Shown in pieces: positions 18,479-28,381 of a stretch of 64,000 bases of DNA. Each line of letters opens with the position of its first letter. Position 1 is the stretch's first letter. Under the pieces are notes generated by a model. The model had not been told where the DNA came from. It saw only the letters and a program-made list of their open reading frames with translations, and did no database searches. This stretch comes from an uncultured Anaerolineae bacterium (GTDB lineage Bacteria > Chloroflexota > Anaerolineae > Promineifilales > Promineifilaceae), in NCBI GenBank assembly GCA_937943625.1, contig CALEAD010000010.1, positions 16,217-80,216 of the forward strand. The letters are read 5' to 3'. A program made the position numbers and the translations under genes.

Positions 18479-21400
18479 ATTGGTGCGGCGGCCCAAAGGC
18501 AACCCCAACACCAACATCGGCAAACCCACGAACATGGTCGTCAGCCAGGCAGGCGGCACAGCTGCCGCTGGTGCGACCGGTGCGGCCGGAACGGCCGCTT
18601 CCGGGGTCGTTGGTTTGATGATGAGCGGCAGGTAAAGGGCGAACCCTTCTTCCTCGGCCAGCACCACCGTCACTGTCACCGTATCCATGAGGCCCAGGGA
18701 AACATCGTCGGGGGTGTACAGCTCCGCGCCGATGGCGTACACGCCGGGCAGCAGCTCGACGGTGGTATCATAGGCAAGAACCGCCCCCTGATCCACACCG
18801 TTCAGCAGCAGGTGCCAGTGCCCATCGGTGGGAATGATAAAGTCGGTAGTGGTGATGAGAACAGGAATGGTAACGGCCGTACCGTCGGTGCTGGTAAACA
18901 CCTCGCCGTTCGTGGGCACCAGAATGGTAACGGTGGGCGTGGGCGGCACAACCGGCACAACCACTGTCACCGTCACCGTGTCCATGATGCCCAGGGAAAC
19001 GTGGTCGAGGGTGTACAGCTCCGCGCCAATGGCGTACACGCCGGGCAGCAGCTCGACGGTGGTATCATAGGCAAGAACCGCCCCCTGATCCACACCGTTC
19101 AGCAGCAGGTGCCAGTGCCCATCGGTGGGAATGATAAAGTCGGTAGTGGTGATGAGAACGGGAATGGTAACGGCCGTACCGTCCGTACTGGTGAACACCT
19201 CGCCATTCGTGGGCGTCACAATCGTCACCGTGGGCGTCACAATCGTGTACATCGCCAACCCCACAATCACCGGGTCATGGTCAGAAGCGCGGAACGGTTC
19301 AGGACTATACCACTCCAGGATTTGCTGCGCCGACTTGAACTCCGTGTTGTAATCCAGCGCGCGCGGCTCATCGGCGTTGGTGTGCCAAGCTGTGGCGCCC
19401 GTCACCATGGGCAGCAAACTCGCGCTGGCCAGGACATGGTCCAGATGACCGGCCTGCCCGCTAAAAACATAGGTATACGCTTCATCGCCGTAGAAGAAGC
19501 GCAGCAGGTCCGTATAGCCCACACCCGTCAGCGCCATAATCGGGTCTTCCATGGCATAAGAGTTCATGTCACCGATGACCAGGTAGCGGTTTGTGCCACT
19601 GCCGGTAGGATCAGTTGCCAGGTAGTCGGCTAACGCCTGCGCAGCCCCCAGGCGCGTCAGGTTGCAGTTGCCCTGACCATCGCCAACGTCGGGGTCGCCC
19701 ACGTCATCACAGGCAGAGCCTTTCGATTTGAGATGGCTGACGGCTACCGTCACGCGCTCACCCGTGCTATTTTCCTCAAAGGTCTGAATCAGCGTGGGGC
19801 GGTTTTTGGTATCCAGGAAGCGCGGGTCTACGCTGCTATCAAGAATGACATAGGAGCCAAAGGGGGTCACCGTAGCCGGTTTGTAAATGAAGGCGAGCTT
19901 GATGGCATCGGTGCCGATAACGCCCGTGTTGACATAGGCATAGGTACCTGCGCCCGCCAGATCGTTCAGGCCAGCCACCAGGTCAATCAGCGCCTCATCG
20001 GCCACGTGGTTTTCGATCTCAATCAGCCCTACCACATCGGCATCTATTGCCAGCAGGGTGTTCAGGATTTTGGCGCGCTGCCGCTCGAACTCAAAGGGGG
20101 TGTTGGCGCCACGACAACCCATGTTTTGCGCTGGCCCGCAGATGGGCGCGCCGGTGTCTAGCGTGGTGAAGTAGTTGAGGACGTTGAAACTGGCTATGCG
20201 CACTGTGCCGCTGACAACATCGGGCATTTGCGGGCGCACGGCCGTATTTTCAAAGAGTACTGTGCCCACTGGCTGTATGCGATAATTGTTGGCGCGATAA
20301 TCGAGCACGCCCGTCAGCGCCGGCACGACTGCGCCGGTGCGCAGGGTATTGGTATAGGTAAGACCAGGATCAGGGTAGATGACGGTGGCCGGGTTTTGCA
20401 CATTCAGACCATCGTCCAGCATAATGCGACTGCGATTGTTCAAATCTTGCAGCGCCAGGGCGGGCACACCGGGAGCCACCAGGTTGGTGGGGGCCCACAG
20501 GCGGTCATTGACCGACAGCACCAGCTCACCAAAGCGCGCCAGGTTGTAATGCTCGGTCACCACCAGCTCTTGCGTAAAGGAGAGTAGCATCCCCTCGACC
20601 GCTTCCCAATCCATCATGCTGCTTACGGGCAGCGTCACCTGGGCAGGCGTCACGCTTTGTCCGGAGGCGCACACGGCCAGGTTGGTCACCGAAGCGACCT
20701 GGGTGAGGTTATTGAACTCGGCAGCCGTGCCGCGCACGCGCACCAGGTCGCCGGGGGATACTGTCTGCAGCGCTGAGCCGAAGACGAATATGCCCTCGGA
20801 GGTGGCAGGATCACCGTCTACGCGCTCGTCTCGCTCTTGCAGGAAGAAGCCGTTGAACTGCCCCGTGCCCTGGTAAGAACCGACAACGACGGCTTCGACG
20901 ACGACGGTTGTGCCAAAGATGGGGGTAGTCGCGCCACTGCCCTGGATGAAGTGAATGGGAACGGCCGTGTTACCGCAAGCGCCAAAAGCCGGCGCCGGGC
21001 CGACGGTAAAGCTAAAGCGGTAATCCGTCAGCATATTCAGCCCGGCACCATTCGTTACCTGGTTTGCCAGCACGGCCACGCTGCAAATTTCGCCAAAGGC
21101 AAAAGGTGCAGCCGGCGTCAGGGTATAGATATTTGTCGGGCCGGCAGGGGTGCTGCTGGCGTTTATGGCACCGCTGATGCTGCAATTGATGGTAAACCAG
21201 TTGCTTGTCACCGTCACCGGCTCGCTAAACTGGATGGTGATGAGCGTATCGGTCAGCACGTTAGTGGCATTGTTGAGCGGGGTCGTTTGCAGCACAAACG
21301 GGTTATCCACAAAGAGGCGCAGGTCGGCCACGCTGCGCGGCTTCACCTGGAAAGTGGTTTGGAACTGTGTGCTAAAGCCAACCACACCCAGCATATCCCC

Positions 21401-24400
21401 ATTCTGGATGCCCAGGTTGCATAGGTTAATGCCGGTTGCCGACTCGATACGCACGGTCGCGGGGCCGCTGCCATCGTTGAGCGTGATGTTGTAGGCAGTG
21501 CCACAGGTAGCGGGCATATTGCCCACCACGCCTTCAATTTCAACCAGCCATCCTTCGCTCACGCCGCTGGCCACCGCGCCGGTAGTGTAGGTAATGGGCG
21601 CCACAGGCGCGCCGGGGCCAAGCACGTCCAGGTAGAGAACGGGCGCCACCATTTGTTCCTGGTTGTTAAAGCTGCCGCGCGTGGCGACCATGCGCAGGGT
21701 GTCGCCCAGGGCGATTGGTGTGGCGGGAATGAAGAAGGCGGCAATCCCACCGCTGGCGTCCTGGAAAGCCCATTCGGGGGCATTGTTCCAGGTGTTGTTG
21801 GTGGCAATGACCTGCCCCTCCAGGGCAAAAATCTGGCCGTTGCTGCCAGCGCGGGCGTTGGCAATGGGGACGACGGTATAGATGTTGGTGGTGACAACGG
21901 CCGTATTGTTCGCCGGGTTGTCATCAGGGCTGCTGCTGCTGACAACGGCCGTGCTGGTCACGGGCGTGCCATTCGCCAGATTGCCCGCCACGGTCGCGGT
22001 CAGGTTCACGGTCAGGGCAAAATCTGGCGGCACATCCCCCAAGTGCCAGACGTAAACGCCCGGCGCCGGGTTATCGGGCACAATGCCGCTATCGTCGCTA
22101 AGATAGGAAAGCCCGGCGCTGAAGGTATTGGTAAAGGTGAAGTTGGCAGCAACGGCCGTACTGTTATTGCGCAACTCGACAGCATACGTGACCGTTTCAT
22201 TGCCAAAGCCCAGGGCTGGCCCAGTCGCCGTGACGCTCACATCCACATCATGCGTTAGCTGGTAAATCACCGTACTGCCATTCTGCTCATGGCTCACTAC
22301 CAACAAGGGGAAGCCGGTGGGGCTATTGGCACTATCAATGAAGAGGACCCCTTCGGGGCTGATGTCATCCTGCACGCCATTACTGTCCAGGTCTTGGGGC
22401 GCAATGTAATAGGCAAAGAAGGGGGCCTGGGGATCGGTTATATCGTAAATCACCACCCCGCCCGTACGCTCTAGACCCACGAAGACATAGAGACGGCCGT
22501 TAACTACCCCTTTGGCAATCCCTTCCGGTTCTGGCCCTTTATTATCACTGCGCGTATCAAAATCTGCTTCAGTGCCGTTATTGGTGTTAAAGTATTGTGG
22601 CACAAACAGCGCTGTCAGCTCTTCCAATTCACTCCCACTGTCATACACCAGGTTCCCGGTACTGCCATTCCAAATCGAGAAAGAGCGGGCGCCATAAGTG
22701 TAAATGGCATCATAATCCCCGTCATCATCAATATCGCCATCAATGGCAGAAACAGTCAGGCGACCCAGATTGCTGTTCAGCTTCAAAGTGGCCGCATTGG
22801 GGAAAACGGTTGGGTCCAGCACATAGGCCGCATTGTTGACGCGAATCTCCTCCAGGCGCGCATCCCCTTCGTTCGCTGTTAGCAGGTACGGTATGCCATC
22901 CACGACGTAAACGGCAATGGCATCGGGCATATACATGCCAAAAACAGGCCAGTTGCCGATGTTGATGGCGGGGCCATTGCCAGGGCCGTCGCGGTCGCTG
23001 GGGTCAAAGGCATTGCCGCTCAGGCTGTGATCCTTAAAGCCAAGAGGCAAGATCGTGGTAATGGTCATTGCCTGTATGTCCACAATCGCCAGGGCATTGG
23101 CTTCTTGCAGCGAGACCCAGGCTGTCAGGCCATCAGGAGAAACCGCGATGTATTCAGGCTCCACATCTTCAGCCACAGTTTTGCCTGGGAAGATGCGCAC
23201 GTCGGGGTGAATTGTATCGGTCGTAAAGTGGGTAAAGCCCAGGGTCACAACCGTTGCCCCGGCCACGCCATTGCTCATATCAATGACGCTCACCGAGCCT
23301 TCGGGGTCAATTGCGCCATCCGGTTCTCCCTCATTGGCCACCAGGATTTTCTGCCCATCGGGCGTGTAGGTGAGCATGTCTGGCAAAGCACCTACGGTGA
23401 CCTGCCCCAGGTAACTGCCGCTGCGGTCGAAGAAGACGACTTCACCAGGCAAGGTCTTGGTAATCGCCTCGACGGCCACTGCGACAATGCCATCATAAAC
23501 GGCCACACTATTGGCGCCCGCACCGTAAGGGGTGATGGGAATGGTAAACAGCAGAGAGGGATTGGCGGGATCGTTGATGTCGAGAATTTCCATAAAGCTC
23601 CCACCTGTGACGACATAGAGTGTCTGGCTGACGGAGTCATGCGCAGCTATTTCCGAGCCGCTGCCCATAAAGCTCCCCAGACGCTGCACGGTGAAGGCGT
23701 CGGTAATGGGAAAAGCAGGCAGAGCCAGGTAGGTGGCTGTGGCTGTACGATTGTTTACGCTGCCAACGGCCGTTACCGTATTCACCACCTGGCCGTTGTC
23801 CACCAAATTGGTCACCACAAAGGTGAAGGTAATAGCCGTGCTGGCACTAATTGGTCCACTCCAGGTCAGTTCGTTCGCCACAATTGCTGCACCAGTCGGC
23901 TGTTCCAGCCAGTAGGCAAACTGCACCTGCGCCGGCAGCGTATCGGTGAGGGTCACCAACGGGTCATCGGCATCGCCAATGTTTGCCGCCACAATCTGGT
24001 ACGTCACCAACTCCTGCGGAGCCACGCCATAATCAGGATCGGCCGTTTTGCTCAGGCTCAGGTTTGGCGTGGGGGGTAGGGATTGAATGACAATATCATC
24101 AATGCCGACCCATTCATCGGCACCGGGAGCATTGGTGGTCATGATGCGAAGTTGCACCAGCGGCTGATTGTTAGCATCAGGTGGCAAAATCACGGAAACA
24201 GGCGTCACCAACTCTGCCAGATTTGGCCCGGTTGTGGCGTCTGCCACATACCCTTCAGGGATATTCGTAAAGTTGCCGCTGTTGCCCACACGGTAATGAA
24301 GCGCCACTTGCTGCACCGCGTTATCCGCTGAGCCATCAATATCACGCAAGTTATAAGAAACCTGGATATTACTCTGACCAGTCGTATCAATGTGGATGAG

Positions 24401-24814
24401 AATGAATGGCGCATCGGCCGTGCCAGAGCCTTGCAAAGCCACCACGGAATCAGCAATCTCAAACTCGGCCACACCGCCGGTGGTGAGCGTATTTGGGTTT
24501 AAGCGGTTGGCCATCACATTGACAGGGGTTGTGGTGCCATCTACTAAAATCGTCTGCGGATCAGTGCCGGTGCCTGTGGTCAGATCATCGCCACGATAAC
24601 CAGTGATCCCAGGCACGCCTGCCCAATCATTATCCACCGTGATCAGGCTGGTATTGCTCCAGTCCTGGAAAAATGGCAACGTCTGGTATGCGTTGTCTTC
24701 AGGGGCTGCCGAAGCGTCTGGCATGAGGGCAGCAAAAAAGACAAAAAGAAGCAGAAAAGCCAAAACCAATGGGGTTATAACTTTCCAGGCTGGGTTGAGG
24801 TGTTTAGCCTGCAT
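18476..24814 (-). CDS. Giant secreted multidomain endonuclease/phosphatase (ExeM/NucH-like)
   Basis: The ATG at 24814 has GGAGG five bases upstream and starts a signal peptide (VITPLVLAFLLLFVFFAAL), giving 2112 residues; the listed ORF adds 85 unlikely residues. Domain order: N-terminal beta-sandwich; DUF11 repeat (LSLSKTADPDYG); a choice-of-anchor-I/PhoX-like propeller (residues 400-900); second DUF11; OB-type YhcR domains; bacterial Ig-like domain; then an endonuclease/exonuclease/phosphatase domain with all hallmark residues (ASFNVLNYF, VGLIEIENH, AVSHLKSKG, VIGDMNSY, ASDHDPVIV). Two near-identical 99-residue repeats and an anchor (WLTTMFVGLPMLVLGLP, RRTN) end it. Probably degrades extracellular DNA to gain nucleotides or phosphate (inference). 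Confidence 0.9.
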   Translation of the reverse strand: MQAKHLNPAWKVITPLVLAFLLLFVFFAALMPDASAAPEDNAYQTLPFFQDWSNTSLITVDNDWAGVPGITGYRGDDLTTGTGTDPQTILVDGTTTPVNVMANRLNPNTLTTGGVAEFEIADSVVALQGSGTADAPFILIHIDTTGQSNIQVSYNLRDIDGSADNAVQQVALHYRVGNSGNFTNIPEGYVADATTGPNLAELVTPVSVILPPDANNQPLVQLRIMTTNAPGADEWVGIDDIVIQSLPPTPNLSLSKTADPDYGVAPQELVTYQIVAANIGDADDPLVTLTDTLPAQVQFAYWLEQPTGAAIVANELTWSGPISASTAITFTFVVTNLVDNGQVVNTVTAVGSVNNRTATATYLALPAFPITDAFTVQRLGSFMGSGSEIAAHDSVSQTLYVVTGGSFMEILDINDPANPSLLFTIPITPYGAGANSVAVYDGIVAVAVEAITKTLPGEVVFFDRSGSYLGQVTVGALPDMLTYTPDGQKILVANEGEPDGAIDPEGSVSVIDMSNGVAGATVVTLGFTHFTTDTIHPDVRIFPGKTVAEDVEPEYIAVSPDGLTAWVSLQEANALAIVDIQAMTITTILPLGFKDHSLSGNAFDPSDRDGPGNGPAINIGNWPVFGMYMPDAIAVYVVDGIPYLLTANEGDARLEEIRVNNAAYVLDPTVFPNAATLKLNSNLGRLTVSAIDGDIDDDGDYDAIYTYGARSFSIWNGSTGNLVYDSGSELEELTALFVPQYFNTNNGTEADFDTRSDNKGPEPEGIAKGVVNGRLYVFVGLERTGGVVIYDITDPQAPFFAYYIAPQDLDSNGVQDDISPEGVLFIDSANSPTGFPLLVVSHEQNGSTVIYQLTHDVDVSVTATGPALGFGNETVTYAVELRNNSTAVAANFTFTNTFSAGLSYLSDDSGIVPDNPAPGVYVWHLGDVPPDFALTVNLTATVAGNLANGTPVTSTAVVSSSSPDDNPANNTAVVTTNIYTVVPIANARAGSNGQIFALEGQVIATNNTWNNAPEWAFQDASGGIAAFFIPATPIALGDTLRMVATRGSFNNQEQMVAPVLYLDVLGPGAPVAPITYTTGAVASGVSEGWLVEIEGVVGNMPATCGTAYNITLNDGSGPATVRIESATGINLCNLGIQNGDMLGVVGFSTQFQTTFQVKPRSVADLRLFVDNPFVLQTTPLNNATNVLTDTLITIQFSEPVTVTSNWFTINCSISGAINASSTPAGPTNIYTLTPAAPFAFGEICSVAVLANQVTNGAGLNMLTDYRFSFTVGPAPAFGACGNTAVPIHFIQGSGATTPIFGTTVVVEAVVVGSYQGTGQFNGFFLQERDERVDGDPATSEGIFVFGSALQTVSPGDLVRVRGTAAEFNNLTQVASVTNLAVCASGQSVTPAQVTLPVSSMMDWEAVEGMLLSFTQELVVTEHYNLARFGELVLSVNDRLWAPTNLVAPGVPALALQDLNNRSRIMLDDGLNVQNPATVIYPDPGLTYTNTLRTGAVVPALTGVLDYRANNYRIQPVGTVLFENTAVRPQMPDVVSGTVRIASFNVLNYFTTLDTGAPICGPAQNMGCRGANTPFEFERQRAKILNTLLAIDADVVGLIEIENHVADEALIDLVAGLNDLAGAGTYAYVNTGVIGTDAIKLAFIYKPATVTPFGSYVILDSSVDPRFLDTKNRPTLIQTFEENSTGERVTVAVSHLKSKGSACDDVGDPDVGDGQGNCNLTRLGAAQALADYLATDPTGSGTNRYLVIGDMNSYAMEDPIMALTGVGYTDLLRFFYGDEAYTYVFSGQAGHLDHVLASASLLPMVTGATAWHTNADEPRALDYNTEFKSAQQILEWYSPEPFRASDHDPVIVGLAMYTIVTPTVTIVTPTNGEVFTSTDGTAVTIPVLITTTDFIIPTDGHWHLLLNGVDQGAVLAYDTTVELLPGVYAIGAELYTLDHVSLGIMDTVTVTVVVPVVPPTPTVTILVPTNGEVFTSTDGTAVTIPVLITTTDFIIPTDGHWHLLLNGVDQGAVLAYDTTVELLPGVYAIGAELYTPDDVSLGLMDTVTVTVVLAEEEGFALYLPLIIKPTTPEAAVPAAPVAPAAAVPPAWLTTMFVGLPMLVLGLPLGRRTN
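18665..19240. repeat. Two near-identical 297-bp tandem repeats inside the nuclease gene
   Basis: Bases from 18665 repeat with period 297, encoding two 99-residue beta-sandwich modules (NGEVFTSTDGTAVTIPVLIT and DGHWHLLLNGVDQGAVLAYD in both). Only a few substitutions separate the copies, mostly at the module edges, so the duplication is recent or kept uniform by gene conversion. Confidence 0.9.
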
Positions 24815-25660
24815 ATGTTCCTCCATGAGTGGGCAAGCCAGTTCAGCGATGAAAAAGAAGCGATTGCATGAACTGAATTGCAAAAAAAGATCGCAGAAAA
24901 ATTGTTTGCATGTACGCGAGCAATGATAACAACTGAGTCTATCCTGAAAATAGACCGCCAACGGCAAGCTACCAACCAGCTGACCCGCGCTACAGTCATG
25001 GTGGTCGGCGCAGCCGGTGAACGCTCTCTTGAATTTTGTCCTAGGATTTGCAAGAGACGTCGAGAACACCAGGTGGTTTTGCGCTCTGCGCGGCTAGTAG
25101 TTACAAGCCGTTAGTAAATGTGCCCTGCTAATCATATCATCACAGAACCAATTGCAAATGGTTTGTCTGTTATGGTTTTGTTAACCATTTTTGATCACAA
25201 CGGACGCCGTTCCGTAGCCGGGGGGAGTTCATCACCCGGCAATTATGAGCCTGCCGTCAGGGCAGGACAGGTGAACCAACGCCACCCATGCCCCTCCTCC
25301 GCAAGCGGGGGAAGGGGGTTGGAGGATGGGGGCAGCTATCCGTCAGCTCATTCATCTGCCACATAGCGCCTGACAAAGCATAAACTTGCTTAACTTGTCA
25401 CCAATAGGCTGATATAAAAAATGTGCAGCCCGTTCAAGGCGGCGCGTGAACGCGTGCGAGCGTATTTTTTCAGAGCAGACGCCGATTTGCAACCGGTAGT
25501 TGGCGGCACACAAGCCAAATTGAGAATTGCTGATTGGCTGATTGGAATTGCTGTTGCTTGTTACCCGCTGCTTTCTTATAGTATAGTTAGGGGGTAAAAG
25601 CGTGTTATTTAACAGTTGTTGCCTGCCCGGCGCATACCTGAATTTTTGTGGAGGATGATC
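24815..25660. other. Long spacer between divergent genes
   Basis: An 846-base spacer between the nuclease and molybdenum hydroxylase genes. The short ORFs here (24878, 25118) show no recognisable protein. Small stem-loops are visible, for example CCTGCC-GTCA-GGGCAGG near 25250 and a C-rich/G-rich pair around 25290-25320. The right end holds the likely promoter of the hydroxylase. Nothing else is recognised. Confidence 0.5.
25554..25582 (+). promoter_or_regulatory. Likely sigma-70-type promoter for the molybdenum hydroxylase
   Basis: TTGCTT at 25554-25559 and TATAGT at 25577-25582 with a 17-base spacer, about 80 bases ahead of the start codon at 25661, in an otherwise A/T-rich stretch. Confidence 0.5.
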
Positions 25661-28267
25661 ATGCAATTTAAGCTAAACGGCCGTCTCATTACCTACGACG
25701 GTGACCCCGAACTCCCCCTACTCACTTACCTGCGCGAGCGCGAAGGCATTCTTTCCCCTAAAAACGGCTGCGCGCCGCAGGCGGCCTGCGGCGCGTGTAC
25801 GGTAGACCTGAACGGCAAAGCGGTTCTCTCCTGCGTCACGCCGATGAAAAAGGTAGAGGGTGGCAGCGTGCTGACAATTGAGGGACTGGGCGAATATCGC
25901 CAGCAGGTGTATGCCAACGCCTTTGTCGCCAAAGGGGGCGTGCAGTGCGGCTTTTGCATCCCCGGCATTGTGATGCAGGCCAACGCCCTGATCAACAAAA
26001 ACCCCGACCCTTCGGTGGACGAGATTGAAAAGGCGCTGACGCCTAATTTGTGCCGCTGCACCGGCTACAAAAAGATCATCGAGTCCATTCAATATGCCGC
26101 CGAAGCAATCCGCAAAGAAGAAGAGATTCCTACGCCCAATGGCAATGGCGCCATTGGCGCACGCGCACCCAAGTATAAGGCGCAGGCGCTGGTGCTGGGG
26201 CAGCACACCTATACTGACGACGTGCGTATGCCGGGCATGGTGTATGGCGTGCTGAAGTTTGGCGCCTATCCCCGCGCCATCGTCAAAAAGATAGACACGA
26301 GTAAAGCGGAAGCGCTGGAAGGGGTGCTGCGTGTCTTTACGGCCAGAGATGTGCCGGGCGGCCGTTTTATTGGCCTGATCAAGCAGGATTGGCCGCTAAT
26401 GGTGGCCGAAGGGGAGACAACGCGCTATGTGGGCGATGTGCTGGCAGGCGTCACGGCCGTTTCCGAGGAGATTGCACGCCAGGCAGTAGCGCTCATTGAG
26501 GTGACGTATGAGGTGCTGGAGCCGGTAACTGACATGCACCGCGCCCTGGAGCCAGACGCACCGCAAATTCATGACTTTGCGCCAGGTAATGTATTGAGTG
26601 TTTCTAAAACCAGCCGGGGCAACGTGGCCGAGGCGGAAGCCAAGTCGGCCTACATTGTTCAAGGGGTCTACGAGACGCAGTGGATTGAACATGGGTTTAT
26701 GGAGCCGGAAACGGCCGTTGCCTACCCAGTCAGTGCCCCCCACCCCGTCAAAATCGAAGTGCTCTCGCAAAGCCAGGGCGTCTATGAAGACCGCGCACAA
26801 ATTGCCAAACTCTTGGGGTTGCGCGAAGAAGAAGTACGCGTCATCCTCATGCCCAACGGCGGCGGCTTCGGCGGCAAAGAAGACCTGAGCGTACAGGGAC
26901 ACGCGGCGCTGATGGCTTACCACCTGGGCATGCCCGTCAAGGTGCGCCTGACGCGCGACGAATCCATCCTCATGCACCCCAAGCGCCACCCTATCTGGAT
27001 GGATTACCGCATTGGCTGCGACGCGCAGGGCAAACTCACCTTTGTGCAGGTAAAATTTATCGGCGACACGGGCGCCTATGCCTCCGTGGGCGCCAAGGTG
27101 CTAGAACGCTCCGCCGGGCACGCCACCGGCGCATACAGTGTGCCGGTGACCGATGTGGTGGCAACGGCCGTTTACACCAACAACATCCCCTGCGGCGCCA
27201 TGCGCGGCTTTGGCGTCAACCAGGCCACCTTCGGCCTGGAAAGCCTGATAGACGAACTGTGCGAAAAGGGTGGCTTCGACCGCTGGCAATTCCGCTACGA
27301 CAACGCCCTGCAAGATGGCGACATGACCGCCACCGGCCAGGTCATCGAAGGCGGCGCTGGCGCGCGCGCCACCCTGCTCGCCGTCAAAGACGCCTTCTAC
27401 AGCGCCAAATATACCGGTCTGGCCTGCGGCCTCAAAAACACCGGCATCGGCAACGGCATGCCCGACGCCGCCTCCGCCCAGGTCACCATTGTCGCCCCGG
27501 ACAAAGTCATCATCGATCATGGCTGGACCGAAATGGGGCAAGGCGTCAACACCATTGCCGTACAGGTCGTCTGCCAGGAAACCGGCATAGACCCGCGCCT
27601 CATCGAAGTGCGCATTGACACCACCGCCGAGCAAGAAGCGGGCATGACCACCGCCAGCCGCGCCACCTCGCTGGTGGGCAACGCCCTCATAGACGCCTGC
27701 AAAGAGCTGAAGAAAGACCTGCAAACGCACACCCTGGCCGACCTGGTGGGCAAAAGCTATCGCGGCGCCTGGGTTGTGGATTGGACGACAAAGCCGGGGG
27801 CCATGGTCGAGAAAGTGTACACCCACTACTCCTACAGCTACGCCAGCCAGGTGGTCATTCTGGACGAAGACGGCCAGATTGAGAAAATCGTTGCCGCGCA
27901 CGATGCGGGTAAAATCTTCAACCCCACTCTGTTTGAGGGGCAGCTAGAGGGGTCGCTGCACATGGGGCTGGGCTATGCCATCAGCGAAGAATTCCAGATG
28001 GAAAATGGCTACCCCAAAAGCACGCGCCTGCGCAACATGGGCATCTTGCGCGCCAAAGAGACGCCCGCGTTCGAGATTATCGGCGTGGAAGTGCCCGACC
28101 CCTACGGACCTTACGGCGCAAAGGGGGTGGGCGAGATTGGCCTGGTGCCAACGGCCGCGGCCGTCGGCAATGCGCTCTACCAGTTTGATGGCATCCGCCG
28201 CACAAAGCTGCCTATGGCGCTGCCCAAAAAACAGCGCAAAGTGGTAAAAGCTCAGGCGACAATCTAA
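25661..28267 (+). CDS. Molybdenum hydroxylase (aldehyde oxidoreductase / xanthine dehydrogenase family) with fused 2Fe-2S domains
   Basis: Hydroxylates an aldehyde or heterocycle at a molybdopterin centre and passes electrons through two 2Fe-2S clusters. Start ATG 25661 follows GGAGG by six bases; 868 residues. Residues 1-75 are the plant-type ferredoxin domain (NGCAPQAACGACTVDL); 75-160 the helical 2Fe-2S domain (CGFCIPGIVM, LCRCTGYKKI); from about 175 the molybdopterin domains, with GGGFGGKEDLSVQ, AMRGFGVNQ and the catalytic Glu in KGVGEIGLVPTAA. There is no FAD domain, as in the single-chain aldehyde oxidoreductase (Mop) type. No maturation gene is adjacent. Substrate cannot be assigned. 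Confidence 0.9.
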   Translation: MQFKLNGRLITYDGDPELPLLTYLREREGILSPKNGCAPQAACGACTVDLNGKAVLSCVTPMKKVEGGSVLTIEGLGEYRQQVYANAFVAKGGVQCGFCIPGIVMQANALINKNPDPSVDEIEKALTPNLCRCTGYKKIIESIQYAAEAIRKEEEIPTPNGNGAIGARAPKYKAQALVLGQHTYTDDVRMPGMVYGVLKFGAYPRAIVKKIDTSKAEALEGVLRVFTARDVPGGRFIGLIKQDWPLMVAEGETTRYVGDVLAGVTAVSEEIARQAVALIEVTYEVLEPVTDMHRALEPDAPQIHDFAPGNVLSVSKTSRGNVAEAEAKSAYIVQGVYETQWIEHGFMEPETAVAYPVSAPHPVKIEVLSQSQGVYEDRAQIAKLLGLREEEVRVILMPNGGGFGGKEDLSVQGHAALMAYHLGMPVKVRLTRDESILMHPKRHPIWMDYRIGCDAQGKLTFVQVKFIGDTGAYASVGAKVLERSAGHATGAYSVPVTDVVATAVYTNNIPCGAMRGFGVNQATFGLESLIDELCEKGGFDRWQFRYDNALQDGDMTATGQVIEGGAGARATLLAVKDAFYSAKYTGLACGLKNTGIGNGMPDAASAQVTIVAPDKVIIDHGWTEMGQGVNTIAVQVVCQETGIDPRLIEVRIDTTAEQEAGMTTASRATSLVGNALIDACKELKKDLQTHTLADLVGKSYRGAWVVDWTTKPGAMVEKVYTHYSYSYASQVVILDEDGQIEKIVAAHDAGKIFNPTLFEGQLEGSLHMGLGYAISEEFQMENGYPKSTRLRNMGILRAKETPAFEIIGVEVPDPYGPYGAKGVGEIGLVPTAAAVGNALYQFDGIRRTKLPMALPKKQRKVVKAQATI

Positions 28268-28381
28268 GGCCCAGGCGTGGTTCGCCATTTAACGACCGAC
28301 CACCGACAGCCGACTGCATTCCAGAAGTCAATAACAATCTGCCGCCAGCCGTCTGCGGTCACCCTCAAGGGAGATAGAAAT

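Noticed and set aside
18812-19633. 273-residue plus-strand ORF and other ORFs opposite the nuclease gene
   Set aside because: These mirror the nuclease codons, including its tandem repeats; no independent start signal or domain.
24815-25069. 85-residue N-terminal extension of the giant nuclease
   Set aside because: It would bury the signal peptide; the ATG at 24814 has GGAGG at the right distance.
25118-25366. 82-residue ORF in the spacer before the molybdenum hydroxylase
   Set aside because: Low-complexity translation, no ribosome site, crosses stem-loops.
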